Part shown: in pieces, positions 24,798-33,325 of the stretch | Layout of the letters: each line of letters begins with the position of its first letter | Numbering within the stretch: position 1 is the first letter of the stretch | Assembly (NCBI GenBank): GCA_008107755.1 | Contig: VIRH01000097.1 | Location: 124,001-188,000 of the forward strand | Origin: Rhodobacterales bacterium | GTDB lineage: Bacteria; Pseudomonadota; Alphaproteobacteria; Rhizobiales; Stappiaceae | Length of the DNA stretch: 64,000 bases | Direction: 5' to 3' | Notes under the pieces: model-generated | Database searches by the model: none | What the model was told of the DNA's origin: nothing | Seen by the model: only the letters and a program-made list of their open reading frames with translations | Translations under genes and position numbers: made by a program

Positions 24798-25658
24798 TTG
24801 GCTCAACTGGTTGCCACGCTGGCATCGACACATCATCCATTCTACCTCAAGGCGACGACCATGCCGCCCGAGCAGCAGTTGCCTGAAGCGCCGGAATGGA
24901 AGCGCAAGGTGGAAGCGTACCGGGAGACGCTGGAGCGCACGAAGCCTGACATCCTGGTGATGATCGGCTCTGACCACTTCCACCAGATTTTCCTCGACAA
25001 CTGCCCCCAGTTCCTGATCGGCAAAGCCGAGCGATACGACGCTACGTTCTATAACGAGGAACGCGAATTCGGCATTCCGAAATATGTCCTGGAAGGCGAC
25101 GAGGACATGTCGCGCTTCATGCATCAGGCGCTGATGAACCAGAATTTCGACTTTGCGTTTTCCAATGAACTGAAGATCGATCATTCGATCATCTGCCCGA
25201 TCATCACGGTGCGCCCGGACGCGGATCTGCCGGTGGTGCCGATCTACACCAACATCTTCGCGCCGCCGCTGCACACGCCGAGGCGCTTCTACGACCTCGG
25301 CCGGGCCATCCGGAAGGCGATCGACGACTATCCGTCCGACAAACGCGTCGCCGCCATAGGAACCGGCCACCTGTCGCTGGAACTTGGCGGGCCGCGCCAG
25401 TTCATGGAGACCGGTCCCGATCCCGAATTCGACCGGCAGGCCATCGAGTGGCTGAGGACGGGCAATATCGAGGCGATCCTGGAGAATGTGACCCATGAAA
25501 GCATGGCCGCGAGCGGCAATGCGACCCACGGCTTCCTCAACTTCATCCTGATGCTGGGTGTGGCGGGACCGGAAGGCGCGGACTACGTCGACAATCTCGA
25601 CCTGTTTCACACCATGGAAGCCTATTTCACATGGTATCCGAAGGAGCAGGCGGCATGA
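24798..25658 (+). CDS. Extradiol ring-cleavage dioxygenase, LigB-type catalytic subunit
   Basis: Class III extradiol dioxygenase catalytic subunit, 286 residues, related to protocatechuate 4,5-dioxygenase beta (LigB). Likely iron ligands are His12 (in ASTHHPF), His60 (GSDHFH) and Glu234 (VTHESMA), with acid-base His near 191 (IGTGHLSLELGG), at spacings very close to LigB. The start is TTG at 24798, supported by GGAAGGAG nine bases upstream. The stop overlaps the start of the small LigA-type subunit. It should open a catechol-type ring next to the hydroxyl pair. Protocatechuate or gallate are only two of several possible substrates. Confidence 0.88.
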   Translation: MAQLVATLASTHHPFYLKATTMPPEQQLPEAPEWKRKVEAYRETLERTKPDILVMIGSDHFHQIFLDNCPQFLIGKAERYDATFYNEEREFGIPKYVLEGDEDMSRFMHQALMNQNFDFAFSNELKIDHSIICPIITVRPDADLPVVPIYTNIFAPPLHTPRRFYDLGRAIRKAIDDYPSDKRVAAIGTGHLSLELGGPRQFMETGPDPEFDRQAIEWLRTGNIEAILENVTHESMAASGNATHGFLNFILMLGVAGPEGADYVDNLDLFHTMEAYFTWYPKEQAA

Positions 25659-26026
25659 GCAAGTATTACGTCAACAAGTTCCTCTACACCGTCGATCGCG
25701 ATCCGGAGCTCCTGAAACGCTACACGGAAGATCCGCGCAATCTGGTGGCGACATGGGAACAGTCACTGGGCCCGAAGCTACTGAACAACGAGGTCGAGGC
25801 CTCGTCGGTTCATGCCTTCACGGCGGAAGAACGCGAGGCTTTGATCAATCACGACTACGTCGCCCTGTTCGAAATGGGTGCCCACTTCTTCCTGAACCTG
25901 ACCCTGTTCATCGGGATGTACGATGAGCCCTATCTGCTCAAGAGCGGCCCGCTGTCATTCCAGCGTGAATTCGCCGCCAAACTGCAGCATTGGCGCGGCA
26001 AGGACTATCCCACAGTCGAAACTTGA
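25655..26026 (+). CDS. Extradiol dioxygenase small subunit, LigA-type
   Basis: A 123-residue helical subunit of the protocatechuate 4,5-dioxygenase alpha (LigA) family, which caps the active site of LigB-type subunits. It shows YYVNKFLYTVDRDPELLKRY, LTAEE-like FTAEEREALINHDYVALFEMGAH and the Leu-rich FFLNLTLFIGM. The ATG overlaps the ligB stop (four bases), so expression is coupled. In Sphingobium the order is ligA-ligB; here the catalytic subunit comes first. It is the last gene of the transcript, ended by a perfect palindrome. Confidence 0.87.
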   Translation: MSKYYVNKFLYTVDRDPELLKRYTEDPRNLVATWEQSLGPKLLNNEVEASSVHAFTAEEREALINHDYVALFEMGAHFFLNLTLFIGMYDEPYLLKSGPLSFQREFAAKLQHWRGKDYPTVET

Positions 26027-26033
26027 CGTGTCA

Positions 26034-26059
26034 GAGTGCCGGGGGCGCCCCCGGCACTC
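26034..26059. terminator. Perfect 26-bp palindrome between convergent genes
   Basis: GAGTGCCGGGGGC is followed directly by its exact inverse complement. It lies eight bases past the ligA-type stop and 16 bases before the end of the convergent DUF1737 gene. GC-rich and symmetric, it probably terminates both transcripts, although T-runs are weak. Confidence 0.6.
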
Positions 26060-26075
26060 GAGCTTTAAACGCCGG

Positions 26076-26279
26076 TCAGTACTCGCCGAGTTTGATATCC
26101 GGCGCATACTCGCCTTCGACTTCCTTGGTGACGGCCTGGCCACAGATCGTCGCGCCCCGGGTGGCGTCGTAGGTCAGCGACGGCGAGCCGGACAGTTCCC
26201 ACCCCTTGTTGAGTGCCTGCGTCACGCGGTGACAGAACTGGCTGTCGTCGATGCCGGTTATAAACCTGTAAAGCTTCAT
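26076..26279 (-). CDS. DUF1737 small protein
   Basis: A 67-residue protein of the DUF1737 family, which appears as a short stand-alone domain. Visible features are KLYRFITGIDDSQFCHRV, ALNKGWELSGSPSLTYD and a central CGQAVTKEV. The same frame stays open far upstream, antisense-like to the neighbouring lyase, but coding similarity begins only at ATG 26279. Function is unknown. It follows the CitE/HpcH gene on the same strand by 50 bases and may be co-transcribed. Confidence 0.78.
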   Translation of the reverse strand: MKLYRFITGIDDSQFCHRVTQALNKGWELSGSPSLTYDATRGATICGQAVTKEVEGEYAPDIKLGEY

Positions 26280-26329
26280 GTAAGTCCCGTTGATCTCTGG
26301 TTGAGTGCCGCTGAGTGTTACAGCAGGGC

Positions 26330-27214
26330 TCAGGTACGGGCGGCGATGCTGTCGGCGATCGCGATCACCCGTTTTCCCATCTCCGCATGTAGCCTTTCCA
26401 CCATCTTGCCGTCCACCTGGATCGCACCTTTCGAGGCATTTTCGGGCAGATCGAACAGATCGTTGATCTTGCGCGCCCAGGCGACCTCTTCCTCTGACGG
26501 GCTGAAGGCCGCATGGCATGGAGCGATCTGTTTCGGATGGATCAGCGTCTTGCCGTCCATGCCCATCTCTGCGCCCTGTGCGCATTCGGCGGCAAACCCC
26601 TCTTCGTCCTGAAAGGCATTGTAGACGCCGTCCAGAATATCGATGCCGCCGGCCCGGGCGGCGGCAACGCAGGTCATCAGCCAAGGCATCATTGCCGCTC
26701 GTCCGGGCGTCAGCCGGGCGCGGGTTTCCTTGGCAAGGTCGTTGGTCCCCATGACGAAGCAGGTCAGCCTGACCCGGCTGTCCCGGCCGCAGGCGCCGAT
26801 GGCCGCCGCGTTGAGCATTGCCTGCGGGGTCTCCATCATCGCCCACAGATGCGGGGTCTGGTCGCCGCCATGGATCGACAACAGATGCGCGACCTTCTGC
26901 AGATCCTCCGGACCGTTGACCTTGGGCACCAGAATGGCGTCGGGGCCGCACTGGACGGCCGCCTTCAAATCGTCGTCCGCCCAGGGCGTGTCCATGCCGT
27001 TGATCCGGATCACCACTTCGCGCTTGCCGTAACCACCTGCCGTGACGGCGTCCGCGACCTGACTGCGGGCCATGTCCTTGGCGTCTGGCGCGACAGCGTC
27101 TTCCAGGTCCAGCAAAAGGCAGTCCACATCCAGTGTCCGCGCCTTTTCGAGCGCCCGGGCATTGGACCCCGGCATGTAGAGGGCTGAGCGGCGAGGTCTG
27201 ATCGGTTGGGTCAT
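26330..27214 (-). CDS. HpcH/HpaI aldolase-family CoA ester lyase (CitE-like)
   Basis: A 294-residue TIM-barrel enzyme of the CitE / malyl-CoA lyase group. It has RSALYMPGSNARALEKA (CoA-binding start), LLLDLEDAVAPDAKDMAR with the metal-coordinating acidic residues, RINGMDTPW, MMETPQAMLNA with the second acidic ligand, and KTLIHPKQIAPCHAAF, the C-terminal CoA segment. Such enzymes cleave or form malyl-, citramalyl- or 3-hydroxy-3-methylglutaryl-type CoA esters. It complements the CoA-transferase and citryl-CoA-lyase-like protein nearby. It may cleave the last CoA ester of the ring-degradation route, giving acetyl-CoA plus a 2-oxo acid; the substrate is inferred. Confidence 0.88.
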   Translation of the reverse strand: MTQPIRPRRSALYMPGSNARALEKARTLDVDCLLLDLEDAVAPDAKDMARSQVADAVTAGGYGKREVVIRINGMDTPWADDDLKAAVQCGPDAILVPKVNGPEDLQKVAHLLSIHGGDQTPHLWAMMETPQAMLNAAAIGACGRDSRVRLTCFVMGTNDLAKETRARLTPGRAAMMPWLMTCVAAARAGGIDILDGVYNAFQDEEGFAAECAQGAEMGMDGKTLIHPKQIAPCHAAFSPSEEEVAWARKINDLFDLPENASKGAIQVDGKMVERLHAEMGKRVIAIADSIAART

Positions 27215-27305
27215 CTGTCGATCCTGGGCAAGAAATTCTGAAGTCGGAAGACCCTAGCGGATCATCAGGGCAAGCGAAATCCGCCGAAGGGGGAAGGTTC
27301 CGCCA

Positions 27306-28205
27306 TCAGGTTGCCTCCCGCTGGTTCGCACCGCGCCTGAAGAACATGTCCTTGGCCGCAACAAGCGCGCCGAGAGTGATCGCAAGGCAGGCGATGACGA
27401 CCGAAAGCGTGAAGGTGCCGAAGCCGAAAGCGATCAGAAGCAGGGTCGACAGCAGCGGGGCGGAATAGGCGGCAGCGCCAAGCACCTGAATATCGCCGCG
27501 CTTCACGCCGATGTCCCATGTAAAGAAGGCGAGCCCCACGGGGAAGAGGCCCAGCGCCACGACCGACCCCCACTCTGTCATGTCCGCCGGCCAGATCGTC
27601 GGCTCCAGAACCACATGGCACAGTGCGGAGAGAAGGGATGTCATCAGGCAAAAGCCGGCGACCGCTTCTGTCGGCACCTTGCCGAGCCTGCGCGACAGGA
27701 CGGAATAGGTGGACCAGAACAGCGATGATGTGACCGCCGCAGCATAGCCGAGCGCGCTGCCATCGGAAAAGCTGAAACCTTCACCACCGGAAATCAGCAG
27801 CGCCGCGCCTGCCAATCCAAGAAGCGTTCCGACGACGTGATGAAGGCGCAGCCGCTCGCCCGGCAGGAAAGCGGAAAACACCACGATCAGCAGAGGCCAC
27901 GTGTAGTTGATCAGGTTCGCCTCGACCGGAGGCGCGTTGCGGATCGCGGTGAAATAGAAGAAATGGAACCCGAAGAGGCCAAGCGTCCCGAAGGCCCAGA
28001 CCTTCAACGGCTGGCGCAACAGGGAAAGTCTTCCCCTGGCGGCAAGCCAGATCAGCGCCAGCACTGCCGTTGTTCCGAAACAAAGGGCGTTCAGCAGGAA
28101 CGGCGGCACGTTTCCCGAGCCTGCGCCAAAGAGGCCAAGCGTCGCCCACATGAGGACGGCGCTCAGTCCTATGCCCGTCGCCTTCAGACGCGATGTCTCA
28201 ACCAT
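27306..28205 (-). CDS. EamA/DMT-family transporter
   Basis: A ten-helix membrane protein of about 299 residues with two EamA repeats (roughly 10-135 and 150-285). The first ends SGGEGFSF, the second starts LGYAAAVTSSLFWSTYSVLSRRLG. The pattern is closest to the YddG-like branch of drug/metabolite exporters, which export aromatic or other amino acids. I used the ATG at 28205 (MVETSRLK); an in-frame start 21 codons upstream (28268) would add a hydrophilic stretch with no clear role. Whether it belongs to the neighbouring catabolic cluster is uncertain. Confidence 0.85.
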   Translation of the reverse strand: MVETSRLKATGIGLSAVLMWATLGLFGAGSGNVPPFLLNALCFGTTAVLALIWLAARGRLSLLRQPLKVWAFGTLGLFGFHFFYFTAIRNAPPVEANLINYTWPLLIVVFSAFLPGERLRLHHVVGTLLGLAGAALLISGGEGFSFSDGSALGYAAAVTSSLFWSTYSVLSRRLGKVPTEAVAGFCLMTSLLSALCHVVLEPTIWPADMTEWGSVVALGLFPVGLAFFTWDIGVKRGDIQVLGAAAYSAPLLSTLLLIAFGFGTFTLSVVIACLAITLGALVAAKDMFFRRGANQREAT

Positions 28206-28367
28206 CCAGGGTCTGACCTCTTGAATCGAAAATGTTCTGCCTCCGCTCATGGCATGAAACGGGTTCACCAGAAAGAGCGCAACAGAATTTGATCGAAGTC
28301 CTTGATCCCCGATCCGCTTTCAGGAATGGTGTGCGCACCTCAATGGTTTGCCACTTCCGGGGATTTC

Positions 28368-28829
28368 ATGACGAAAATCGATATCAGGGCTCTCGGGCCC
28401 GACGATGCTCTCAAGCTCGCACCGCTGATAGCGGAAAATGCCCAGGCGCTGAAACGGGGCGCACCGCGCCGCCCGGACGCCTTTTATGCGGAGCGTATCC
28501 TCGGCGACAAGAATGCCGAAGTGCTCGGCGCCTTTACCGACGGCAAGCTGATCGGATTCGCGGTTTTTTTCGACCTTCCGGAACTCATCACCGGGCTTCG
28601 GATCGGCCAGCTGGACGATATCTACGTCCATCCCGACCATCGCAACCAGGGCACAGGTCGCAAGATGATCGAGGCGCTTGTCGTCGAGGGGCAGAGCCGC
28701 GGCTGGCTGCACCTGCGCTGGATCGTGCCGGGCAAGAACACGCCCGCCGTCGCGCTCTACGAGAAGATAGCCGAGCCCGACCACCGCAAGAGCTACGTCA
28801 TCCCGATCGATCGCATCGCCGGGAACTGA
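28368..28829 (+). CDS. GNAT-family N-acetyltransferase
   Basis: A 153-residue acetyltransferase fold. Motif A, the acetyl-CoA pyrophosphate loop, is seen as LDDIYVHPDHRNQGTGRKMIEAL around 82-104. Motif B follows as LHLRWIVPGKNTPAVALYEKIAEP. The ATG at 28368 follows GGGGAT at good distance, whereas the frame extends upstream without a ribosome site. The substrate is unknown; the family acetylates amines on small molecules, tRNA or proteins. Confidence 0.87.
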   Translation: MTKIDIRALGPDDALKLAPLIAENAQALKRGAPRRPDAFYAERILGDKNAEVLGAFTDGKLIGFAVFFDLPELITGLRIGQLDDIYVHPDHRNQGTGRKMIEALVVEGQSRGWLHLRWIVPGKNTPAVALYEKIAEPDHRKSYVIPIDRIAGN

Positions 28830-28842
28830 TCCGCATAGCGGC

Positions 28843-29895
28843 TCAGACTCCCGTCTGAAACAGTGGCGGGAGACGCCCGAGCGGCAGAAAGCCGATGCGT
28901 GCCGCGCCCCGCTCGATGACCATCGGCAGCGTGATGGTGCGTCTTCCGTCCACCTCCGTTGCGTTGGCATCAAGGCTCGTCACGATGCTCTCCAGAAGCT
29001 GAGCGGTATTGTCCCGCTTCGGAAGGAGCGGCTTGATGTCCGCCAGAAGCGCGGCGGCATTTCCGAGCATCAGGTCGACCTTTCCGGAAAGCGTTCCGTC
29101 GCCGTTGACGATCAGGTCGCCACTCGCCGCGACCCGGCTGTGGCCAAGGAGAGCCTCCAGAAGCACAAGCCGCACCGGCAGCGCGCCGTCCGCCGCCATG
29201 ACCAGCGCGGGAAGCGGCGCGCCGCGAAGCAGATCGGCCCCGCCCGGAAGCTGAAGCTGCATTGTCAGGTCCACCGCCTTGTCGAAAACCGGCAGCGAAC
29301 GAAGCTTCAGCGCATTGACCGCGAGATAGCCCTCAAGCGTTTCGGGACCATCCGGCATGCTGCGCAGGTGGACTTCGGTCTTCTCGGCGCCCATGAGCGC
29401 GGACGTGAACGGATTCTCGAACGAGGCTTCGGGCTTGACGATGACCGCATCCAGTTCGTTGAGCCTGTTCTGCGAGAATTTCACACTGGCCCGGGCGGTT
29501 TCGAAGTTCACGTCGGCGGCAAGTCCGTTCAGCGGCAGGTCAACGGCCGCCGGGGATTTCGCCTCGAAAATGACGTGCCAGGGATTGTAGATCAAAGCAA
29601 CGGCGTTGAGCGCGCCGACGGTGCCCGTCGCCCCGGTCCGGTCCGCCGAGATCATGTCACGGCAAGCGACCTCGTAGCGAAAGGGATATCCGGCGATCGA
29701 AAGGTCGGAACACGAAATATCGATCCCGTTGTCACCCAGTCTGGCAAGCTGCACATCGAGCTGATCGGCCAGCACCGATCGGCCGTAGAACCAGAATGCG
29801 GTCCAGGCGACGAAAACGACCACAACGGCCGACAGCAGAAGGATGTATTTGCGTCTCGACCGCGGCTTCGGCCTGTTTTCGATTTCTTCGGACAC
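28843..29895 (-). CDS. DUF2125 membrane-anchored protein
   Basis: A 350-residue protein of DUF2125, a family largely confined to alphaproteobacteria and of unknown function. A short basic N-terminus (RPKPRSRRKY) leads into one transmembrane helix (about 18-38). A large periplasmic domain follows, with CSDLSIAGYPFRYEVACRD (a paired Cys region about 20 residues long), YNPWHVIFEAKSP and a C-terminal FLPLGRLPPLF. The overall beta pattern resembles AsmA-type lipid-transfer proteins, but that is only an impression. A GTG start at 29895 is chosen because it leaves room for the divergent ChaC-like gene. Upstream in-frame codons exist. Confidence 0.8.
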   Translation of the reverse strand: MSEEIENRPKPRSRRKYILLLSAVVVVFVAWTAFWFYGRSVLADQLDVQLARLGDNGIDISCSDLSIAGYPFRYEVACRDMISADRTGATGTVGALNAVALIYNPWHVIFEAKSPAAVDLPLNGLAADVNFETARASVKFSQNRLNELDAVIVKPEASFENPFTSALMGAEKTEVHLRSMPDGPETLEGYLAVNALKLRSLPVFDKAVDLTMQLQLPGGADLLRGAPLPALVMAADGALPVRLVLLEALLGHSRVAASGDLIVNGDGTLSGKVDLMLGNAAALLADIKPLLPKRDNTAQLLESIVTSLDANATEVDGRRTITLPMVIERGAARIGFLPLGRLPPLFQTGV

Positions 29896-29997
29896 GGTTC
29901 GTGTAAATCCTTTGTTTCGGTGGCTGCCGGCAGGCAGCATTGAATCGGCCGGCGGGGATTGATATCTCCGCAACTGCGAAACAGAAGACAGGACGAT

Positions 29998-30522
29998 ATG
30001 AGCGATTTTTGGGTATTTGGCTACGGATCATTGATGTGGAACCCCGGATTTGTCCATTTGCGGGCGGAACCGGCGCTTCTGCGCGGTGCCCATCGCTCGC
30101 TCTGCGTCTATTCCTGGGTCCATCGCGGGACGCAAGACCGTCCGGGCCTCGTCTTCGGTCTCGACAATGGCGGCACCTGCAGGGGCATCGCCTATCAGGT
30201 CTCCGAAGAGATCTGGCCGCAGACACTGGCCTACCTGCGCGAACGCGAACAGATCACCATGGTCTACAAGGAAAACTGGCATCAGGTGGAACTTGGCGGC
30301 GGTGAAGAAGTGAAGTCGCTGGTCTACATGGTCGATCACGAGCACCCGCAATATGCCGGAGCTCTCCCGCTGGAAGATCAGCTCGCGATCGCAAGGGACG
30401 CGGTCGGCAAGTCGGGCCGCAACCCGGAATACATCATCAACACCGCAGCCCATCTGGCAGAGATGGGCATTGCCGATGCCGACCTTTCGTGGCTCGCCGA
30501 ACAGCTCCGCGACGGGATCTGA
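29998..30522 (+). CDS. ChaC-family gamma-glutamylcyclotransferase
   Basis: A 174-residue enzyme of the ChaC group, which cleaves glutathione to 5-oxoproline and Cys-Gly. The substrate-binding signature YGSLMWNPG is at residues 9-17. It is followed by RGAHRSLCVYSWVHRGTQDRPGLVFGL, and the general base Glu lies in the YLREREQ / ITMVYKENW region typical of the family. The ATG at 29998 has AGGA six bases upstream. It is monocistronic and divergent from DUF2125. Confidence 0.9.
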   Translation: MSDFWVFGYGSLMWNPGFVHLRAEPALLRGAHRSLCVYSWVHRGTQDRPGLVFGLDNGGTCRGIAYQVSEEIWPQTLAYLREREQITMVYKENWHQVELGGGEEVKSLVYMVDHEHPQYAGALPLEDQLAIARDAVGKSGRNPEYIINTAAHLAEMGIADADLSWLAEQLRDGI

Positions 30523-30555
30523 CGCGTTACCAGCTGAAGTCTGCCGGCGCTTTCC

Positions 30556-31347
30556 TCAGCCTTCGACCGGGTCCTGCTGACCGGCGGCGCGGCGTGCGTC
30601 CGCGGCCCCCAGAACCGGAGACGGCCGCGGGGCGTTGCGTGCTTCATCGATCAGCCGGTCGCTTGCTGCCTCGATTTTCTCAACCATCGTCTCGTAGAAC
30701 GCGTTGGGCGTCTTGCCCGGCTCGATCGGGGGCAGGATCTCGACAATGATCGTGCCCGGATAAACCATCCAGGAGGCACGCGGCCAGTAGAGACCGGCAT
30801 TGTGCGCGATGGGAACGACCGGGCACTTCAGGTCGCGGTAGAGATGGGCGATGCCGAACTTGTACTTCGGTTCCGCCCCCGCCGGGCGCCGTGTTCCTTC
30901 CGGAAAGATCATGATCTGGCGTTTTTCCGCGATCGCCTCGCGCGCGGCCTGCATCATGGCGGCCAGGGCTTCCGATCGCTTGCCTCGATTGATGGGGATC
31001 ATCTTGAACTTGGCCGTGTACCAGCCAAAGATCGGAATCCAGCGCAATTCCCGCTTCAGGATGAAGGTCGGGCTCCGGAAGAGGGGAATGAGCGCAACCG
31101 TCTCCCAGGCCGACTGATGCTTCAACGCCGCAATGTACCCGCCTTTGGGCAGGTTCTCGAGGCCACGGATTTCCACCTTCAGCCCGGCCGTTATCCGCAT
31201 GACGAAAAGCAGCGCCTTCGACCAGGTCGGCACGACCCACCACCCCCACTTGCGCGGCAGCAGCATGACCGGCGAAAACAGCACCATCAGCACGAAGGTC
31301 ACTGTGTAGAAAAGGATCTGGAACAGGCAGGATCGCAGAAAAAGCAT
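30556..31347 (-). CDS. plsC: 1-acyl-sn-glycerol-3-phosphate acyltransferase (PlsC family)
   Basis: Inner-membrane acyltransferase of 263 residues that makes phosphatidic acid from lysophosphatidic acid. Two hydrophobic helices span about 5-45. The catalytic box reads KHQSAWE (His-x4-Glu rather than the usual His-x4-Asp). Block II is INRGKRSEA, block III FPEGTRRPAG and block IV VVPIAHNAG. It follows the YdcF-like gene by about 57 bases on the same strand and continues the ftsE-ftsX-ydcF-plsC run, an order common in this group. The Glu in the catalytic box is noted as a finding. Confidence 0.88.
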   Translation of the reverse strand: MLFLRSCLFQILFYTVTFVLMVLFSPVMLLPRKWGWWVVPTWSKALLFVMRITAGLKVEIRGLENLPKGGYIAALKHQSAWETVALIPLFRSPTFILKRELRWIPIFGWYTAKFKMIPINRGKRSEALAAMMQAAREAIAEKRQIMIFPEGTRRPAGAEPKYKFGIAHLYRDLKCPVVPIAHNAGLYWPRASWMVYPGTIIVEILPPIEPGKTPNAFYETMVEKIEAASDRLIDEARNAPRPSPVLGAADARRAAGQQDPVEG

Positions 31348-31404
31348 GGTACCGTCAGAACAAGTTGGCGAGGGTTACCGCACTCGGCCACGATCCGACG
31401 TTCG

Positions 31405-32136
31405 TCAGTGCGCGCCCAAGACGGTAATCCGCAGTCGGGCGAGGATATACTTCACATATTCCCGCATGAGAAGCCGGATCGTCGACGGCTCCCTGTACCA
31501 CGCATCCAGCTTGAGGTCCTTGGAAAACACCGGGTAGCCGATAAGATCGACGCGCGGCAAGGCGCCGGCAAGCTCGACTTCGGCCCGGGGAAGGTGATAG
31601 GCGCTGGTCACCACCAGCAGCGAGGTGAAGCCGTTCTTGCGAACCCACGCCGCGGTCTCGGTGGCGTTGCCGGCGGTATTGAGCGCGACCCGGTCCAGAT
31701 CGACGCTGCTTTTTTCCAGCGGCTTGTGCGAGGAAGTGACGACGGCGAGCTGCTCACGGGTCGTTCCCGGATGGACGCCCGAAATCAGCAGCCGGTTCGC
31801 GCGCCCCTCTTCCAGCAGCCGCACCGCTTCGCTGACGCGGGCATGTCCGCCTGTGAGGACCACAATGGCATCCGCATTCGACGCCTTGGGAACTTCGGCC
31901 ATGGCGATCTTCTGCGCGAAATAGACGAACTGACCAAAGGCCCCGGCCACGAGGGCGACAACCACCGTCACGAACAGGATCCGCAGCCCGAACCGTCGCT
32001 TGCGCGAGGGACCGCTTGCCTGCGCCGCACCAGCCCCGGCGCTCGTCCGGTCGGTCTGCACGCCTCCGCTGCGCGCCTTCGAGCGCGGTGCGGTTTCCTC
32101 CAGAGTTGGGTCTATCACTGGGCTGGCGTGTGTCAT
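31405..32136 (-). CDS. YdcF-family (DUF218) membrane protein
   Basis: A 243-residue protein with a polar N-terminus and one transmembrane helix (about 48-70). A DUF218 domain follows (about 80-225): ADAIVVLTGGHARVSEAVRLL, LLISGVHPGTTREQL, NTAGNATETAAWVRKNGF and LLVVTSAYHLPRAEVEL. This is the SanA/ElyC/YdcF family, linked to envelope and undecaprenyl carrier metabolism. The start at ATG 32136 (MTHASP) avoids most of the overlap with ftsX that longer frames would have. Genetic context with ftsEX and an acyltransferase supports an envelope role. Confidence 0.83.
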   Translation of the reverse strand: MTHASPVIDPTLEETAPRSKARSGGVQTDRTSAGAGAAQASGPSRKRRFGLRILFVTVVVALVAGAFGQFVYFAQKIAMAEVPKASNADAIVVLTGGHARVSEAVRLLEEGRANRLLISGVHPGTTREQLAVVTSSHKPLEKSSVDLDRVALNTAGNATETAAWVRKNGFTSLLVVTSAYHLPRAEVELAGALPRVDLIGYPVFSKDLKLDAWYREPSTIRLLMREYVKYILARLRITVLGAH

Positions 32137-32188
32137 TCGGGAAGTATGGTAACTGATTCGGCCAATTTCACGGCATTGTGCAGCAATA

Positions 32189-33229
32189 TCAATCGACTTT
32201 AGCAAGGTGCGCCTTGACAGCAAGTCCGGACGTCAGGGCCGTGAGGATTGCGACCAGAAAAACCACGCCGAAAACACCGAAGTATCCCGGGAGGCTGACC
32301 GATACTGACCCGAACAGGGCCGACGCCTGATCGGACCCGGCCTGGCCCGCGCTCTGGCGCGTCAGCATGTCGACCAGGATAAAACTTATGATGGCCGCCA
32401 GTCCTCCGGAGACGCCACCCTTCAGACCGAGCAGCAGGAAATGCCGCTGGAATTCGCGCGCGATGAAGCCATCCTCCGCCCCCACGAAATGCAGCACGGA
32501 AACCACATCCTTGTTTCCGGCCATCGCCGCCTGTGTGGCGAAGACGACGCTCAGGACCATCGAGCCGAGCACCAGCAGCATGATCGTGAAGCCCCCGACG
32601 ACGACCGCCCCCGCCATCGCGGACAGCCGCGAGGTCCAGATGGAATGATCATCGACACTCGCGCCCGTTACCTGCTGTGTGACGACGGACCGAAGTTGGT
32701 CGAGATTGAGAAGCTCGGGATCGCTGACCGTGATCTGGATCAGCCGCGGAACCGGAAGGCCGTCAAGCTCCAGGCCTTCGCCGAGCCAGGGCTCCAGCAG
32801 GGATTTCGTTTCCGCATCGGACATGGCCCGCACGGCGCCGATACCCGGAAATTCCTGTGCCAGAGCAACGGCCTTGTCGATTTCCCGAAGCATGTCGACG
32901 CCCTCGGTCGGCCGGATCTGAATGGTGATTTCGCGCACGAGGTCGTTCTGCCAGGCATCGGCGGCGTCCCAGACCACCGAAACCGCCCCGACGGTCAGGC
33001 AGGCAAGGAAACTCATGATGGCGACGACCAGCGTCAGCGCACGACCGGCGACGGACTGGGGCGGAACGATGGCGGCGGACGGACGCAGCTTGGCGTCGTG
33101 CGGAAGAGCCCTGGCCTTCGGCTTAGCGGCGGTTTTCCGCTTGACGCGCTTGCCCCGTCCGGGGCGCTTCGGCGGCTTTACGTCCGGCGTGGAAACCTTC
33201 TTCGCCTTGTTGTCCTCCGACTGTACCAT
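32189..33229 (-). CDS. ftsX: Cell division protein FtsX (ABC transporter permease-like)
   Basis: Membrane partner of FtsE. The FtsEX complex activates septal peptidoglycan hydrolases at division. It is 346 residues long. A long basic Lys/Pro/Ala-rich cytoplasmic N-terminus (1-58) is followed by a helix at about 62-85, a periplasmic loop (90-205) carrying the FtsX extracellular domain (EITIQIRPTEGVDML), and three further helices at about 210-240, 262-285 and 310-335. It is downstream of ftsE with a 96-base gap. Confidence 0.92.
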   Translation of the reverse strand: MVQSEDNKAKKVSTPDVKPPKRPGRGKRVKRKTAAKPKARALPHDAKLRPSAAIVPPQSVAGRALTLVVAIMSFLACLTVGAVSVVWDAADAWQNDLVREITIQIRPTEGVDMLREIDKAVALAQEFPGIGAVRAMSDAETKSLLEPWLGEGLELDGLPVPRLIQITVSDPELLNLDQLRSVVTQQVTGASVDDHSIWTSRLSAMAGAVVVGGFTIMLLVLGSMVLSVVFATQAAMAGNKDVVSVLHFVGAEDGFIAREFQRHFLLLGLKGGVSGGLAAIISFILVDMLTRQSAGQAGSDQASALFGSVSVSLPGYFGVFGVVFLVAILTALTSGLAVKAHLAKVD

Positions 33230-33325
33230 TCTGCCGCCTGGGGTCTTTCCTGTGTGGTCTGCCGCGTGCGGCGTGGGATCGGCTCAATGGCCGGATCGTA
33301 TCGGGATCGTCCCGTGGCATGATGT

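Noticed and set aside
26280..26951. Extension of the DUF1737 frame to 291 codons
   Set aside because: Only the last 67 codons resemble a protein family; the upstream part is a shadow on the same strand of the CitE/HpcH gene in another frame.
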